The notes under the pieces are model-generated. The model worked only from the letters and a program-made list of their open reading frames with translations, was not told where the DNA came from and did no database searches. The translations under genes were made by a program, and so were the position numbers. Shown piece after piece: positions 33,837 to 43,399 of a stretch of DNA of 64,000 bases (positions are counted from its first letter, which is position 1; every line of letters begins with the position of its first letter). The stretch is taken from assembly GCF_002752655.1 (NCBI RefSeq), contig NZ_CP023737.1:2318001-2382000 (forward strand), read 5' to 3'. Source of the stretch: Methylosinus trichosporium OB3b. GTDB taxonomy: Bacteria; Pseudomonadota; Alphaproteobacteria; Rhizobiales; Beijerinckiaceae.

Positions 33837-33921
33837 CGGCAAGGACCCTCGATCCAATGAGCGGTCTCGGGCATTTGGAGCGCCCGATAGAAGAGAAGCG
33901 AAACAGGAATCGATCGGCGCA

Positions 33922-33951
33922 ATGATACCGACGTCGTTTACGCCAGGTCAA
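33922..33951 (-). promoter_or_regulatory. Promoter of the outer-membrane protein gene
   Basis: On the minus strand TTGACC (33951-33946) and TATCAT (33927-33922) are 18 bases apart. Transcription would start near 33915, leaving a leader of about 80 bases before the ATG at 33836. The flanking sequence is AT-rich. Confidence 0.6.
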
Positions 33952-34050
33952 TGCGAGCAGTTGCGCGCTTTTCAGGAATGCTGAAAATTATCGTCGCAGT
34001 GACAATGAGATCACATAAGCATCTATACTTACGTTATTCAACGCGCCGGA

Positions 34051-34677
34051 TCAGAGTTGTTTACGGTCGCGCTCCTCGAGGGAAACGCCGAGAGCGCGCA
34101 ATTGGCTGCGCTCCGCCTCGGTCAGCGCGCCGCCGCTCGCACGGCGTCGACGTGCGGCGAAATAGAGGACGATGGAGCCGCCGACGAGCGCGATCAGCGG
34201 CGCCGTCCACAAAAGCAGAGTCTCGGGCTTGACCGGGGGGCGCAGCAGAACGAAATCGCCGTAACGGGCGACGACGAAGTCGCGCACCTCTGCGTCGCTC
34301 GCTCCCTCCTTCAGCCGCTCACGCACGATGATGCGCAGATCCTTGGCGAGCGGCGCGTCGGAATCGTCGATCGATTGATTCTGACAGACGAGGCAGCGCA
34401 ATTCGCTGGCGATGACGCGGGCGCGCGCCTCGAGCTTCGGGTCCGCGAGCTTCTCATCGGGAGAGATGGCGAGGGCGGGAGAGAGCAGCGCGATGTTGAA
34501 AAGAAGGGTGGAAAGAAGGAGCGCCGCTCCCCTCTCCCGCTTGCGGGAGAGGGGAGCTCGACGAAGTCGAGACGGGTGAGGGTCCGCCTGGGAGCCCTCA
34601 TCCGACCCCGCTGCGCGGGGCCACCTTCTCCCGCGAGCGGGAGAAGGAAGAGCGGCGAGATTCGGAAAGAGACGCAT
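34051..34677 (-). CDS. ccmH: Cytochrome c maturation protein CcmH with repeat-encoded insertion
   Basis: A thiol-disulfide oxidoreductase of cytochrome c maturation that keeps the apocytochrome CxxC reduced for heme ligation. The motif RCLVCQNQSIDDSDA (about 92-106) is the CcmH active site, and a C-terminal membrane span (LLLWTAPLIALVGGSIVLYF) is present. The ATG at 34677 overlaps the ccmF stop (TGATG). Residues about 11-50 ([14 protein letters not shown] onward) are the translation of a REP-A element. Taking those 40 codons out leaves an uninterrupted signal peptide that starts MRLFPNLAAL and ends LLSPALA. The full chain has 208 residues, against about 150-170 usual. Confidence 0.93.
   Translation of the reverse strand: MRLFPNLAALPSPARGRRWPRAAGSDEGSQADPHPSRLRRAPLSRKRERGAALLLSTLLFNIALLSPALAISPDEKLADPKLEARARVIASELRCLVCQNQSIDDSDAPLAKDLRIIVRERLKEGASDAEVRDFVVARYGDFVLLRPPVKPETLLLWTAPLIALVGGSIVLYFAARRRRASGGALTEAERSQLRALGVSLEERDRKQL
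34529..34647. repeat. REP-A element inside the ccmH coding sequence
   Basis: Outer arms CCCCTCTCCCGC/GCGGGAGAGGGG (34529-34554) and CCTTCTCCCGC/GCGGGAGAAGG (34624-34647) flank a GACCCCGCTGCGCGGGGCC-type hairpin and GGATGAGGG-type segments in inverted order. At about 120 bases it keeps the ccmH frame open through the whole element. Confidence 0.88.
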
Positions 34678-36653
34678 CACTCGGCCGCCTGTGCTTGCGC
34701 GGCGACGCAGGCGCGGGCGGCGACGCCGATGCGCAGGCGCCGGTCGGCGAGCGAGCAGGCGCCGCCGAGCGCCATGACCACGGCGCCGAGCCAGATCAGC
34801 AGCACCAGCGGCTTGTAATAGAGCCGAGCGTCGAGCGTTCCGTCCTCATGCTGCTCGCCGAGCGCCGCATAGACCTGGCCGAGGCCGAGCGTGACGATGC
34901 CGGCCTCGGTGCGCGCCATGCGCCGGGCCTGATAGAAGCGCTTCGCCGGCTCGATCTGCGCGAGCGTGGCGTCGCCCTCGCGCACCGCCATCACGGCGTA
35001 GGTCTCGGAGTAATTGGGGCCCGCGCGCGACGCCACATCTTCGATCGTGATTCGATAGGGACCGACGTCATAGGCGACGCCGGGCTTCATCGCCACGATC
35101 TGCTCCACGCCCCAGCCCGTCGCGGCGAGACCGAGCAGGGTGAGGCCGACGCCGGCATGGGCGATGGAGGCTCCCCAGGCCGAGAGCGGCAGTCCGCGCA
35201 AACGCGAGACAGTCGCGCGCAGCGGCGTTCCGCGCGGCGCGGCGCGCATCGCAATGTCGCAGAAGGCGCCGACGACGAGATAGATGGCGAGGCCGGCGCA
35301 GATCACCGAGAGGAAGGGCGCGCCATGCAGCGCCCCGAAGATCGCTATAGCGACGACGCCCGCCGCGAAGGCGGCGCGCAGACGTTGCAGGGCGGCGGCG
35401 AGATCGCCGCGCTTCCAGGCGAGCATTTGCCCGATCGGCATCAGCAGCACGAGCGGCAGAGCGATCGGGATCAAGACGGTGTTGAAGAAAGGCGCGCCGA
35501 CGGAAATCTTGTCGCCGGTCAGCGCCTCCAGCGCCAGCGGATAGAGCGTGCCGAAAACGACGGCGAAGCAGATCACCGTCAGCAGCAGATTATTGACGAC
35601 CAGCGCGCCCTCGCGCGAGATCGGCGCGAAGAGGCCGCCCGTCGGCAGAGCGCCGGCGCGAAAGGCGAAGAGCGCCAGCGCGCCGCCGATGAAGAGCACG
35701 AGTATGGCGAGAATGAACACGCCGCGCTCAGGATCGCTGGCGAAGGCGTGCACAGAGGTGAGCACGCCCGAGCGCACGAGGAAGGTGCCGAGCAGCGACA
35801 GCGAGAAGGCGAGAATGGAGAGGAAGATGGTCCACACCTTCAGCGCCTCGCGCTTCTCCATCACCGCGGCGCTGTGCAGCAGCGCCGTGCCGGCGAGCCA
35901 GGGCATCAGCGAAGCGTTCTCGACCGGGTCCCAGAACCAGAAGCCGCCCCAGCCGAGCGTGTAATAGGCCCAGTACGAGCCCATCGCTATGCCGAGCGTG
36001 AGGAAGATCCAGGCGGCGAGCGTCCACGGCCGCACGAAGCGCGCCCAGGCGGCGTCGATGCGCCCGCCGATCAGCGCCGCCGCGGCGAAGGAGAACACGA
36101 TCGAGAAGCCGACATAGCCGAGATAGAGCAGCGGCGGATGAATGGCGAGGCCGGGGTCCTGCAGGATCGGATTGAGGTCGCGCCCCTGCCAGGGCGGATC
36201 GGACACGCGCGCAAACGGGTTGGAAGTGAACAGAATGAAGGCGACGAAGGCCGCGCCGATGAGGCCCTGCACGGCGAGCGTGTCGGCGCGCAGGCGGTCG
36301 GGCATGGCGCCGGAGAAGACGGCGATCAACGCGCCGAAGAAGGAGAGCACCAGCACCCACAAGAGCATGGAGCCCTCGTGATTCCCCCACACGCCGGAGA
36401 TCTTGTAGATCATCGGCTTTAAGGAATGCGAATTCTCGATCACATTGACGAGCGAGAAATCCGAGACGACATGCGCATAGGTGAGCGCGCCATAAGCGAG
36501 GGCGACGAGCGCGAATTGCGCGAGCGCCGCCGGTCGCGCGACGCGCATCAAGGAGGCGTCGCGCAGGCGCGCGCCGGCGAAGGGAAGAATCGCCTGCGCG
36601 ATCGCCAGAGCGAGAGCGAGAATGAGCGCGAAATGTCCGGTCTCGACGATCAT
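34677..36653 (-). CDS. ccmF: Heme lyase subunit CcmF
   Basis: A 658-residue inner-membrane protein with about 14-15 spans that, with CcmH and CcmI, attaches heme to apocytochrome c. The tryptophan-rich WWD-type heme-handling motif is seen in WAYYTLGWGGFWFWDPVENA (about 230-250). Flanking conserved pieces are ISGVWGNHEGSMLLWVL, DPGLAIHPPLLYLGYVGF and FLVRSGVLTSVHAFASDP. A soluble periplasmic domain lies near the C-terminus (about 540-615). It overlaps ccmH by one base. A REP-B element separates it from ccmE upstream. Confidence 0.96.
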   Translation of the reverse strand: MIVETGHFALILALALAIAQAILPFAGARLRDASLMRVARPAALAQFALVALAYGALTYAHVVSDFSLVNVIENSHSLKPMIYKISGVWGNHEGSMLLWVLVLSFFGALIAVFSGAMPDRLRADTLAVQGLIGAAFVAFILFTSNPFARVSDPPWQGRDLNPILQDPGLAIHPPLLYLGYVGFSIVFSFAAAALIGGRIDAAWARFVRPWTLAAWIFLTLGIAMGSYWAYYTLGWGGFWFWDPVENASLMPWLAGTALLHSAAVMEKREALKVWTIFLSILAFSLSLLGTFLVRSGVLTSVHAFASDPERGVFILAILVLFIGGALALFAFRAGALPTGGLFAPISREGALVVNNLLLTVICFAVVFGTLYPLALEALTGDKISVGAPFFNTVLIPIALPLVLLMPIGQMLAWKRGDLAAALQRLRAAFAAGVVAIAIFGALHGAPFLSVICAGLAIYLVVGAFCDIAMRAAPRGTPLRATVSRLRGLPLSAWGASIAHAGVGLTLLGLAATGWGVEQIVAMKPGVAYDVGPYRITIEDVASRAGPNYSETYAVMAVREGDATLAQIEPAKRFYQARRMARTEAGIVTLGLGQVYAALGEQHEDGTLDARLYYKPLVLLIWLGAVVMALGGACSLADRRLRIGVAARACVAAQAQAAE

Positions 36654-36671
36654 CTCTTCTCCCCCGACGCG

Positions 36672-36757
36672 CCGTCATTGCGAGCGCAGCGAAGCAATCC
36701 AGAGCCGCGGGACGGGCTCTGCGCCGCTTCGTCACCCACGCTCCTCGCGATGACGGC
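36672..36757. repeat. REP-B element between ccmE and ccmF
   Basis: GTCATTGCGAGCGCAGCGAAGCAATCCAGAGCCGC runs to the centre, and an inverted, degenerate copy (GCCGCTTCGTC...CTCCTCGCGATGACGG) completes the palindrome. It ends three bases from the ccmE stop codon. It is one of four copies of this family in the window. Confidence 0.8.
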
Positions 36758-36759
36758 CT

Positions 36760-37200
36760 TCATTTCCCATCGCCCTTCCATACGCCCTGTTTCTTCAGCG
36801 CGTCGGCGACCTCGCGCGGCATGTAGCGCTCGTCATGCTTGGCGAGCACGCTGTCGGCGCGGAACACGCCGTCCGGCGCCAGCGTTCCGTCGACGACGAC
36901 GCCTTGCCCCTCGCGGAAGAGATCGGGAAGAAGGCCGGTGTAGGTGACGCTGAGGTCGCTCGTCCGGTCGGTGACGACGAAGGCGACATTGCGGCCCTCG
37001 CCGCGCGTGACCGCGCCCTCCTTCACCAGCCCGCCGATGCGCAGCCGCGCGCCGGGCGCGAGCTGCTTCTGCGCCAGCTCGGAGGGCGTATAGAAGAACA
37101 CGATATTGTCGCGCAGCGCGAACAGCACGAGGCCGACGGCGAGCGCGAGCGCGGCGAGCGCGCCGCCGATCAGAACCAGCCTCTTGCCTTTGCGCGTCAT
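36760..37200 (-). CDS. ccmE: Heme chaperone CcmE
   Basis: A 146-residue periplasmic heme carrier anchored by one N-terminal span ([20 protein letters not shown], residues 8-27). The OB-fold domain follows (about 35-130). The covalent heme attachment histidine is His122 in [10 protein letters not shown], with Tyr126 as the usual axial partner. The start at 37200 is used because the 22 upstream codons lie in the end of ccmI and are not conserved. It lies four bases after the ccmI stop. Confidence 0.96.
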   Translation of the reverse strand: MTRKGKRLVLIGGALAALALAVGLVLFALRDNIVFFYTPSELAQKQLAPGARLRIGGLVKEGAVTRGEGRNVAFVVTDRTSDLSVTYTGLLPDLFREGQGVVVDGTLAPDGVFRADSVLAKHDERYMPREVADALKKQGVWKGDGK

Positions 37201-37204
37201 TCCG

Positions 37205-38293
37205 TCATCCTCCGACGCCGAGCTCGCGCGCCAGAGCGTCGACGCGAGCGCGGCCGTCCATGTCATTCGCCAGCGCCTTGCGCGCGCCGTCGAGAGCGGC
37301 TTTCGCCTTCTCGGCCTCGTCGAGCACGCTATAGGCGCGGATGAGCTTCAGCCATCCTTCGACATCATCGCCATTCTGCTCCAGCCGATCGCGCAAGCGC
37401 TCGACCATGGAGCGGATCGCCTGCTGCTGCGCCGCTTGCGGCATGGCGGCGATCTTGGCGCCCGCCTCGCCCGCCGGCGCGCCGCGCAATTGCTCGAGCA
37501 ACGCCGCGACGCGCTCGCGCCAGGGCGCATCCGGCGTCGCATCGGCGAGAAGCTTGGACCAGATGTCGATGGCCTTGTCGCGCTCGCCGTTCTGCGCGGC
37601 GGCGAGGCCGATGTAATAGCGGGCGATGGCGGATTTGGGATCGAGCGCCAGCGCCGCCTCGAAATCGCGCTGGGCCTCCTCGCTCACGCGGCCCTTCTCG
37701 GCCATCACGCGCGCTTCGCCGAGCGAGGCGTGGCGATGCGGCGTCGGTCCCAAGAGGCGCAGCGCCTTCGCGAAGGCGTCGATGGCGTCGGCGGCGCGGC
37801 CGTTGCGCAGATAGAAGGGCGCCACCACCTCATAGCCGCGCCCATCCTCCGGATGCTCGGCGAGATGCGCCTCGATGCGCGCGACGGCGCTGGCGAGGTC
37901 GCTGTGGGCGGGCGCCGCCTCGAGCCGCGCCTGCAACGGCAGATCGGGCAGATCGGAATGGCCGAGGCGCGAATAGACGAAGAGCGCCAGCGCCGGAACG
38001 ACGACAATGGCGAAAGCGGCGGCGACGACGGCGTTGCGGCGCGACGCCTTGGCGTCGCCGCCGAGCGCGGCGCGGGCGCGCAGCAGCCGGCGCGCGGCTT
38101 CGGCGCGGGCGGTTTCGCGATCCTGAGGCGAGAGGCGCCCCTCGTTGGTCTCGCGATCGATCTCGGCGATCTGCTCCTCGAAGAAGGCGATGTCGGTCGT
38201 CGCCGGATCGGCGGCCTCGCCGCGGCGCGCGAGCGGCCACAGCACGCTCATCACTGCGGCGCCGGTGAGAAGAGCGAAGACGAGCCAGATCAT
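37205..38293 (-). CDS. ccmI: Apocytochrome chaperone CcmI
   Basis: A 362-residue protein that presents apocytochrome c to CcmF/CcmH. It has the bipartite CcmI layout: membrane span 1 ([20 protein letters not shown]), a cytoplasmic leucine-zipper-like helix with [19 protein letters not shown] (about 38-56), span 2 ([20 protein letters not shown], about 87-106), then periplasmic TPR repeats (about 135-250, for example [20 protein letters not shown]). It opens the operon ccmI-ccmE-ccmF-ccmH. The start at 38293 is the first residue of span 1; the long upstream extension of the frame is not used. Confidence 0.94.
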   Translation of the reverse strand: MIWLVFALLTGAAVMSVLWPLARRGEAADPATTDIAFFEEQIAEIDRETNEGRLSPQDRETARAEAARRLLRARAALGGDAKASRRNAVVAAAFAIVVVPALALFVYSRLGHSDLPDLPLQARLEAAPAHSDLASAVARIEAHLAEHPEDGRGYEVVAPFYLRNGRAADAIDAFAKALRLLGPTPHRHASLGEARVMAEKGRVSEEAQRDFEAALALDPKSAIARYYIGLAAAQNGERDKAIDIWSKLLADATPDAPWRERVAALLEQLRGAPAGEAGAKIAAMPQAAQQQAIRSMVERLRDRLEQNGDDVEGWLKLIRAYSVLDEAEKAKAALDGARKALANDMDGRARVDALARELGVGG

Positions 38294-38459
38294 GGCCCGG
38301 TTGTTTAGAGGGAATCCGGGAAAGAGGAAAGGGAGATGGAAATTCTTCGGGAGTTCGGTAGAGACGCGTGTCAGCCGTCGCCGATGGTGGAGAGAAGCGG
38401 GCGCTGGACGCGAGAGCGCAGCCGGGCCATATTCGAGTCCATTCAGATAGAGGATGCAG

Positions 38460-38657
38460 ATGCGCTCGGCGGAGACCCAACTCGCGCTGGAAATAGCCGC
38501 GCTCCAATGGGAGACGAGGGCAATGGGGCTGCGTCTCGGCGCGAAGATCGAATCGGCCAAGCACGAGGTCAGCCGGGCGCTGCTCGTCGCTGTCGGCCTG
38601 CAGACCGTCGTTTTTCTGGGCGCCCTCCTGTTCCTCGCGAGATGCTGGAGCTTGTGA
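38460..38657 (+). CDS. Small membrane protein with N-terminal helix (65 aa)
   Basis: Not recognised with certainty. A charged helix (about 1-40, holding ALEIAALQWETRAMGLRLGA and KIESAKHEVSRALL) leads into one C-terminal membrane span (VAVGLQTVVFLGALLFLARC). The layout resembles small coiled-coil plus C-terminal anchor proteins such as the DUF1640/CCDC90-like group, but it is too short to be sure. AGAGG lies six bases before the ATG at 38460; an ATG six bases earlier is possible. It stands between the divergent ccmI and pdxA. Confidence 0.5.
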   Translation: MRSAETQLALEIAALQWETRAMGLRLGAKIESAKHEVSRALLVAVGLQTVVFLGALLFLARCWSL

Positions 38658-38698
38658 TTCTTTTCGAGCAGCCGGCCGGCGTCATCCTGGTGAGGAGA

Positions 38699-38716
38699 GC
38701 GAGCCTGAAGGCTCGC
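38699..38716. repeat. Short palindrome upstream of pdxA
   Basis: GCGAGCC-TGAA-GGCTCGC is a perfect 7-bp stem with a four-base loop about 75 bases before pdxA. No T run follows, so it is more likely a small repeat or mRNA hairpin than a terminator. Confidence 0.45.
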
Positions 38717-38789
38717 GGTCCCGGCGGCGCGCTCGAACTTCGACCGCGCGCCTTCCGGCTCGCAAAGCAGGAGCTTCGATCGTAGCGCC

Positions 38790-39797
38790 ATGTCCGCCAC
38801 ACTGCCCCCTCTCGCCCTCACCCAGGGCGATCCCTCCGGCATCGGCCCGGAGCTGGCGCTGAAGGCGTGGCGCGCGCGCGACGAGCGCGGGCTTCCGCCC
38901 TTCTTCGTCCTCGCGGATCCGGACCATCTCGCCCGCACAGCCGCGGCGCTCGGCCTCGAGGTTCCGCTGCGCGAGGCGACGCCGTCGCAGGCCGCCGCGA
39001 TCTTTCCGCAGGCGCTGCCGGTGGCGCCGCTCGGGCGCGCGGTTCGCGGCGCCCCCGGCGCTCCGGACCCGGAGGACGCCGCCGCCACCATTCTCTCGAT
39101 CGAGCGCGCCGTGGAGCTGGCGACGCAGGGCGAGGCGAGCGCGCTCGTCACCAATCCGATCGCCAAAAATGTGCTCTACGCCGCCGGGTTCGCGCATCCG
39201 GGCCATACCGAATTTCTGGCTGCCCTGGCCGAACGGCGCTTCGGCCGCGCCTTCCGCCCGGTGATGATGCTGTGGGCGGAAGAGCTGGCCGTCGTGCCGG
39301 CGACGATTCACGTCGCTCTCGCAGAGGTTCCGCGCCTGTTGACGCGCGCGCTGCTGGTCGAGACCGGCGCGATCGTCGCCGCGGACCTCTCCGCGCGCTT
39401 CGGCATTGCGGCGCCGCGTCTCGCCTTCGCCGGGCTCAATCCGCACGCCGGCGAGAGCGGCGCCATGGGACGCGAGGAGATCGAGGTCATCGCCCCGGCC
39501 GTCGCCGAGCTGCGCGCGTGCGGCGTCGACGCCAGCGGGCCGCATCCGGCCGATACGATGTTCCACGCCGCAGCCCGCGCCCGCTATGACGTCGCCATCT
39601 GTCCGACCCACGATCAGGCGCTGATCCCGATCAAGACGCTGGCCTTCGACCGCGGCGTCAATGTCACTCTCGGCCTGCCCTTCGTGCGCACATCGCCGGA
39701 CCACGGCACCGCTTTCGACATCGCCGGCCGGGGAATCGCCGACGCTACGAGCCTCATCGAGGCGATCCGCCTCGCCGACCGCATGACGGCGCGATGA
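38790..39797 (+). CDS. pdxA: 4-hydroxythreonine-4-phosphate dehydrogenase
   Basis: A 335-residue NAD-dependent enzyme of pyridoxal 5'-phosphate synthesis (DXP-dependent route). The N-terminal [54 protein letters not shown] and [20 protein letters not shown] motifs carry the metal-binding histidines. It overlaps ksgA by four bases, the order seen in many proteobacteria. surA and lptD, which often precede the pair, are absent here. Confidence 0.95.
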   Translation: MSATLPPLALTQGDPSGIGPELALKAWRARDERGLPPFFVLADPDHLARTAAALGLEVPLREATPSQAAAIFPQALPVAPLGRAVRGAPGAPDPEDAAATILSIERAVELATQGEASALVTNPIAKNVLYAAGFAHPGHTEFLAALAERRFGRAFRPVMMLWAEELAVVPATIHVALAEVPRLLTRALLVETGAIVAADLSARFGIAAPRLAFAGLNPHAGESGAMGREEIEVIAPAVAELRACGVDASGPHPADTMFHAAARARYDVAICPTHDQALIPIKTLAFDRGVNVTLGLPFVRTSPDHGTAFDIAGRGIADATSLIEAIRLADRMTAR

Positions 39798-40657
39798 TCG
39801 ACGATCTGCCGCCGCTGCGGGAGGTCGTCGCCAAGCACGGCCTGATGGCCAGCAAGGCGCTCGGCCAGAACTTCTTGTTCGACCTCAATCTCACCGCCCG
39901 CATCGCCCGTGCCGCCGGTCCGCTCGAGGGCGCGACCATCGTCGAGATCGGTCCGGGGCCCGGCGGCCTCACCCGCGCGCTGCTGGCGGAGGGCGCCGGC
40001 CGCGTCATCGCGGTGGAGCGCGACGCGCGCTGCATGCCGGCGCTGCGCGAAATCGAGGCGCGCTATCCGGGCCGGCTCGTCATCGTCGAGGGCGACGCGC
40101 TCGCGGCCGACCCCGCGCAGCTCGTGCGCGAGCATGGCCTCGGCGGGCCGGCGCGCATCTGCGCCAACCTTCCCTACAACATCGCCACCGAGCTGCTCGC
40201 CCGCTGGATCGAGGCCGAGCCCTGGCCCTCCGTCTTCGACCGCTATGTTCTGATGTTCCAGCGCGAGGTGGCGCTGCGCATCGTGGCGACGCCGGCGCAG
40301 CGCGCCGATTACGGCCGCCTCGCCGTGCTGTGCGGCTGGCGGACGCGGGCGCGCATATTGTTCGACCTGTCGCCCTCGGCGTTCACGCCGCCGCCCAAGG
40401 TCACCTCCTCGGTGGTGGAGCTGGTCCCGAACGCCACCCCCGCGGCCTGCGAGCCGCGCCTTCTGTCGCAGGTGACCAAGGCCGCCTTCGGCCAGCGCCG
40501 CAAGATGCTGCGCCAGAGCCTCAAATCGCTGCCCTTTCCCGGGCTCGACGTCGGCAGCCTGCTGACGGCGGCGGGCATAGAGGAGACGCGCCGCGCCGAG
40601 GAGATCGACATCGGCGGATTCGTCGCATTGGCGCAGGCTCTGGCCGACCTATCTTAA
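39794..40657 (+). CDS. rsmA: 16S rRNA (A1518/A1519-N6)-dimethyltransferase
   Basis: A 287-residue SAM-dependent enzyme (KsgA) that dimethylates two adenosines in helix 45 of 16S rRNA late in 30S assembly. [36 protein letters not shown] (SAM loop), VEGDAL and the catalytic [14 protein letters not shown] are all present, and the C-terminal helical domain includes [16 protein letters not shown]. It is translationally coupled to pdxA. Confidence 0.96.
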   Translation: MIDDLPPLREVVAKHGLMASKALGQNFLFDLNLTARIARAAGPLEGATIVEIGPGPGGLTRALLAEGAGRVIAVERDARCMPALREIEARYPGRLVIVEGDALAADPAQLVREHGLGGPARICANLPYNIATELLARWIEAEPWPSVFDRYVLMFQREVALRIVATPAQRADYGRLAVLCGWRTRARILFDLSPSAFTPPPKVTSSVVELVPNATPAACEPRLLSQVTKAAFGQRRKMLRQSLKSLPFPGLDVGSLLTAAGIEETRRAEEIDIGGFVALAQALADLS

Positions 40658-40698
40658 TTCCGCAGCGCCTGTGCCGAGGAGGCAGCAAGGAGGCGGGA

Positions 40699-40917
40699 AT
40701 GACGAAGTTCTATTTTGCGGCCGTCGAGACCGAAGAGGGTCCGCGCGCCGAGCTCAAGATCGCGACTCCTTTTTCGATCGCGGCGGATGTGTTCGACCCG
40801 AGCGAGACTTTGGAGCAATATGAAGCCAAGCTCGACGCCGCGCTCGGCGAGCTCGAGCGCACGCGGGAGGAGGCGCGCGCCTGGTTCGCCCGCCACGCGA
40901 GCCCGCCGGCGGGCTGA
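40699..40917 (+). CDS. Small conserved-looking protein (72 aa), unknown
   Basis: Not recognised. A strong Shine-Dalgarno AAGGAGG lies at good spacing before the ATG at 40699, which supports translation. The product begins with a beta-rich stretch (MTKFYFAAVETEEGPRAELK) and ends with a charged helix (ETLEQYEAKLDAALGELERT onward). It has no signal peptide or membrane span. It sits between rsmA and the secE promoter. Confidence 0.65.
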   Translation: MTKFYFAAVETEEGPRAELKIATPFSIAADVFDPSETLEQYEAKLDAALGELERTREEARAWFARHASPPAG

Positions 40918-40919
40918 GC

Positions 40920-40946
40920 GGAAATTTCACTCTCGGAAATTTCACT
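40920..40946. repeat. 12-bp tandem direct repeat upstream of the secE promoter
   Basis: GGAAATTTCACT occurs at 40920-40931 and again at 40935-40946. The second copy abuts the -35 hexamer of the secE promoter. The spacing of 15 bases and AT-rich content differ from the surroundings. Confidence 0.6.
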
Positions 40947-40974
40947 TGGCGCGCTCTCCCATGTGGAATATAAG
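40946..40974 (+). promoter_or_regulatory. Promoter of secE-nusG
   Basis: TTGGCG (40946-40951) and TATAAG (40969-40974) are separated by 17 bases. The start would be near 40981, leaving a leader of about 117 bases before secE. No tRNA-Trp gene, common at this position in proteobacteria, is seen. Confidence 0.65.
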
Positions 40975-41097
40975 CTGCGTTCTCGTGGCGCGTGGCCTGT
41001 CGGTCCCGCGCCGCGACTGTTTTGTGGCGCGCCTCGCCGCGCGCCTCGTGTAAGATGCGGCTGCGGCGTCCCGTCGTGGACCACACCCGGTGAGCAA

Positions 41098-41289
41098 ATG
41101 GCCAATCCGTTTCAATTCCTGCAGGACGTGCGTTCGGAAGCGACCAAGGTCGTGTGGCCGACGCGCCGCGAGACCCTGATCACCACCGGACTGGTGATTC
41201 TGATGGTGCTGTTCGCCAGCCTGTTCTTCGTGCTCGTCGATAAGACGCTGCATGTCGCCGTCGGGCTGCTGCTGCGGATGGGTCAGTAA
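41098..41289 (+). CDS. secE: Preprotein translocase subunit SecE
   Basis: A 63-residue single-span subunit of the SecYEG channel. The short form begins MANPFQFLQDVRSEATKVVW, and the PTRRETLITTG amphipathic helix precedes the span (LVILMVLFASLFFVLVDKTL). This is the minimal alphaproteobacterial SecE. The start at 41098 is preferred over the longer frame because conservation begins there. nusG follows after a palindrome. Confidence 0.95.
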   Translation: MANPFQFLQDVRSEATKVVWPTRRETLITTGLVILMVLFASLFFVLVDKTLHVAVGLLLRMGQ

Positions 41290-41302
41290 GCTGGAGCGCT
41301 TT

Positions 41303-41328
41303 TCGATCGAACGGAATCGTTCGATCGA
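41303..41328. repeat. REP-D palindrome between secE and nusG
   Basis: TCGATCGAACG-GAAT-CGTTCGATCGA is a perfect 11-bp inverted repeat with a four-base loop. It starts 14 bases after the secE stop. No T run follows. It is a single copy in this window. Confidence 0.75.
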
Positions 41329-41421
41329 TCAGAATTCGCTCGGACCAAGAACCCGCGGAGCGCGCCGCGCCCGCGCGCCCTGATCGGCAGGGCTTGAGAG
41401 ATTCGGAGCCGTCGCGCCATC

Positions 41422-41952
41422 ATGAGCATGCGCTGGTACATCGTCCACGCCTATTCGAACTTCGAGAAGAAGGTCGCCGAATCCATTCGGGAAGGCGCCG
41501 CGCAGCGCAGCCTCTCGGACAAGTTCGAGGAGATCCTCGTTCCGACCGAGCAGGTGGTCGAGGTGCGTCGCGGCCGCAAGGTCAGCTCGGAGCGCAAGTT
41601 CTTCCCCGGCTATGTGCTGGTGAAATGCGACCTCTCCGACGCCGTGTTCTCGCTGATCAAGAACACGCCCAAGGTCACGGGCTTCCTCGGCGCCGACAAC
41701 AAGCCGATGCCGATCAGCGAGGCCGAGGCGCTGCGCATCAAGGGGCAGGTCGCCGAGGGCGTCGAGCGCCCGAAGCCCACGATCTCCTTCGAGGTCGGCG
41801 AGACCGTGCGCGTCGCCGACGGCCCCTTCGCCTCCTTCAACGGCGTGGTGGAGGAGGTCGACGACGCCCGCTCCCGCCTCAAGGTGGCCGTGTCGATCTT
41901 CGGCCGGCCGACGCCGGTGGAGCTGGAGTTCGGACAGGTCGAGAAGGTTTGA
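41422..41952 (+). CDS. nusG: Transcription elongation/antitermination factor NusG
   Basis: A 176-residue factor that binds RNA polymerase and links it to Rho or the ribosome. The NGN domain (about 1-110) starts MRWYIVHAYSNFEKKVAESI and includes RKFFPGYVLVKCDL. The C-terminal KOW domain (about 125-176) reads FEVGETVRVADGPFASFNGV and ends VELEFGQVEKV. The pairing with secE is conserved. Confidence 0.97.
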   Translation: MSMRWYIVHAYSNFEKKVAESIREGAAQRSLSDKFEEILVPTEQVVEVRRGRKVSSERKFFPGYVLVKCDLSDAVFSLIKNTPKVTGFLGADNKPMPISEAEALRIKGQVAEGVERPKPTISFEVGETVRVADGPFASFNGVVEEVDDARSRLKVAVSIFGRPTPVELEFGQVEKV

Positions 41953-41956
41953 GACT

Positions 41957-42075
41957 CCCCTCTCCCGCTCTGCGGGAGAGGGTGGCCCCGCGAAGCGGGG
42001 TCGGGTGAGGGCCCCGTCCAGGACCTTCATCCGTCGCGCAGTCGCGCGACACCTTGTCCCGCAAGCGGGAGAAGG
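41957..42075. repeat. REP-A element between nusG and rplK
   Basis: CCCTCTCCCGC/GCGGGAGAGGG at the left end, a GGCCCCGCGAAGCGGGGTC hairpin and GGGTGAGGG, then an inverted, more degenerate unit ending GCGGGAGAAGG. It begins within 10 bases of the nusG stop. A further CTCCCCCGTGCGGGGAG stem lies just downstream. Confidence 0.82.
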
Positions 42076-42210
42076 AAGAAAAACTCCCCCGTGCGGGGAG
42101 GAGAGAACGTGGCGGGCGCGCCCTTCGCCAAAGGGAGACCGCGTCGGACCACGAGCTGCAACCGGCGGCGCGGGCGCGAGCCCGTGATCGCCTTTCGTTG
42201 GAGATGAGAC

Positions 42211-42639
42211 ATGGCGAAGAAAATCGCCGGCTACATCAAGCTGCAGGTGCCGGCCGGCGCGGCGAATCCGTCGCCGCCCATCGGTCCCGCGCTCGGTCAG
42301 CGCGGCCTCAACATCATGGAATTCTGCAAGGCGTTCAACGCCAAGACCGGGCAGATGGAGAAGGGGACGCCGATCCCCGTCATCATCACCGCCTATCAGG
42401 ACCGCTCCTTCACCTTCGAGCTGAAGCAGCCGCCGGTCTCCTACTTCCTGAAGCAGGCGGCGGGCGTCAAGTCCGGCTCCAAGACGACGGGCCGCAACTT
42501 CGTCGGCAAGGTCACGCGCGCGCAGATTCGCGAGATCGCCGAGAAGAAGATGGCCGACCTCAACACGACGTCGGTCGATTCGGCCGCGGCGATGATCGAG
42601 GGCTCCGCCCGTTCCATCGGCCTCGAAGTGGTGGGGTGA
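42211..42639 (+). CDS. rplK: 50S ribosomal protein L11
   Basis: A 142-residue ribosomal protein of the GTPase-associated centre. It matches over the full length: [20 protein letters not shown] with the proline pair, [19 protein letters not shown], and the C-terminal rRNA-binding domain ending in [24 protein letters not shown] lies before the ATG. rplA follows five bases on. Confidence 0.98.
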   Translation: MAKKIAGYIKLQVPAGAANPSPPIGPALGQRGLNIMEFCKAFNAKTGQMEKGTPIPVIITAYQDRSFTFELKQPPVSYFLKQAAGVKSGSKTTGRNFVGKVTRAQIREIAEKKMADLNTTSVDSAAAMIEGSARSIGLEVVG

Positions 42640-42643
42640 GATC

Positions 42644-43348
<705 letters not shown>

Positions 43349-43376
43349 GGCGTCGGCTTTCGCCGAACTCGTCAAA

Positions 43377-43399
43377 GGGCCGGCGGCTCTCGCCGGCCC
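43377..43399 (+). terminator. Hairpin terminator after rplA
   Basis: GGGCCGGCG-GCTCT-CGCCGGCCC is a perfect 9-bp stem starting 28 bases after the rplA stop. The T run is poor, but the position and strength fit the end of the secE/rplKA unit. The convergent GT32-like gene ends 28 bases further on. Confidence 0.6.

Noticed and set aside
40918..41097. Possible tRNA-Trp gene ahead of secE
   Set aside because: No cloverleaf, T-loop or anticodon arm could be found; the stretch is better explained by a promoter and leader.
41303..41328. An intrinsic terminator between secE and nusG
   Set aside because: The stem is perfect but is followed by TCAGAATTC rather than a T run, and secE-nusG are normally co-transcribed.
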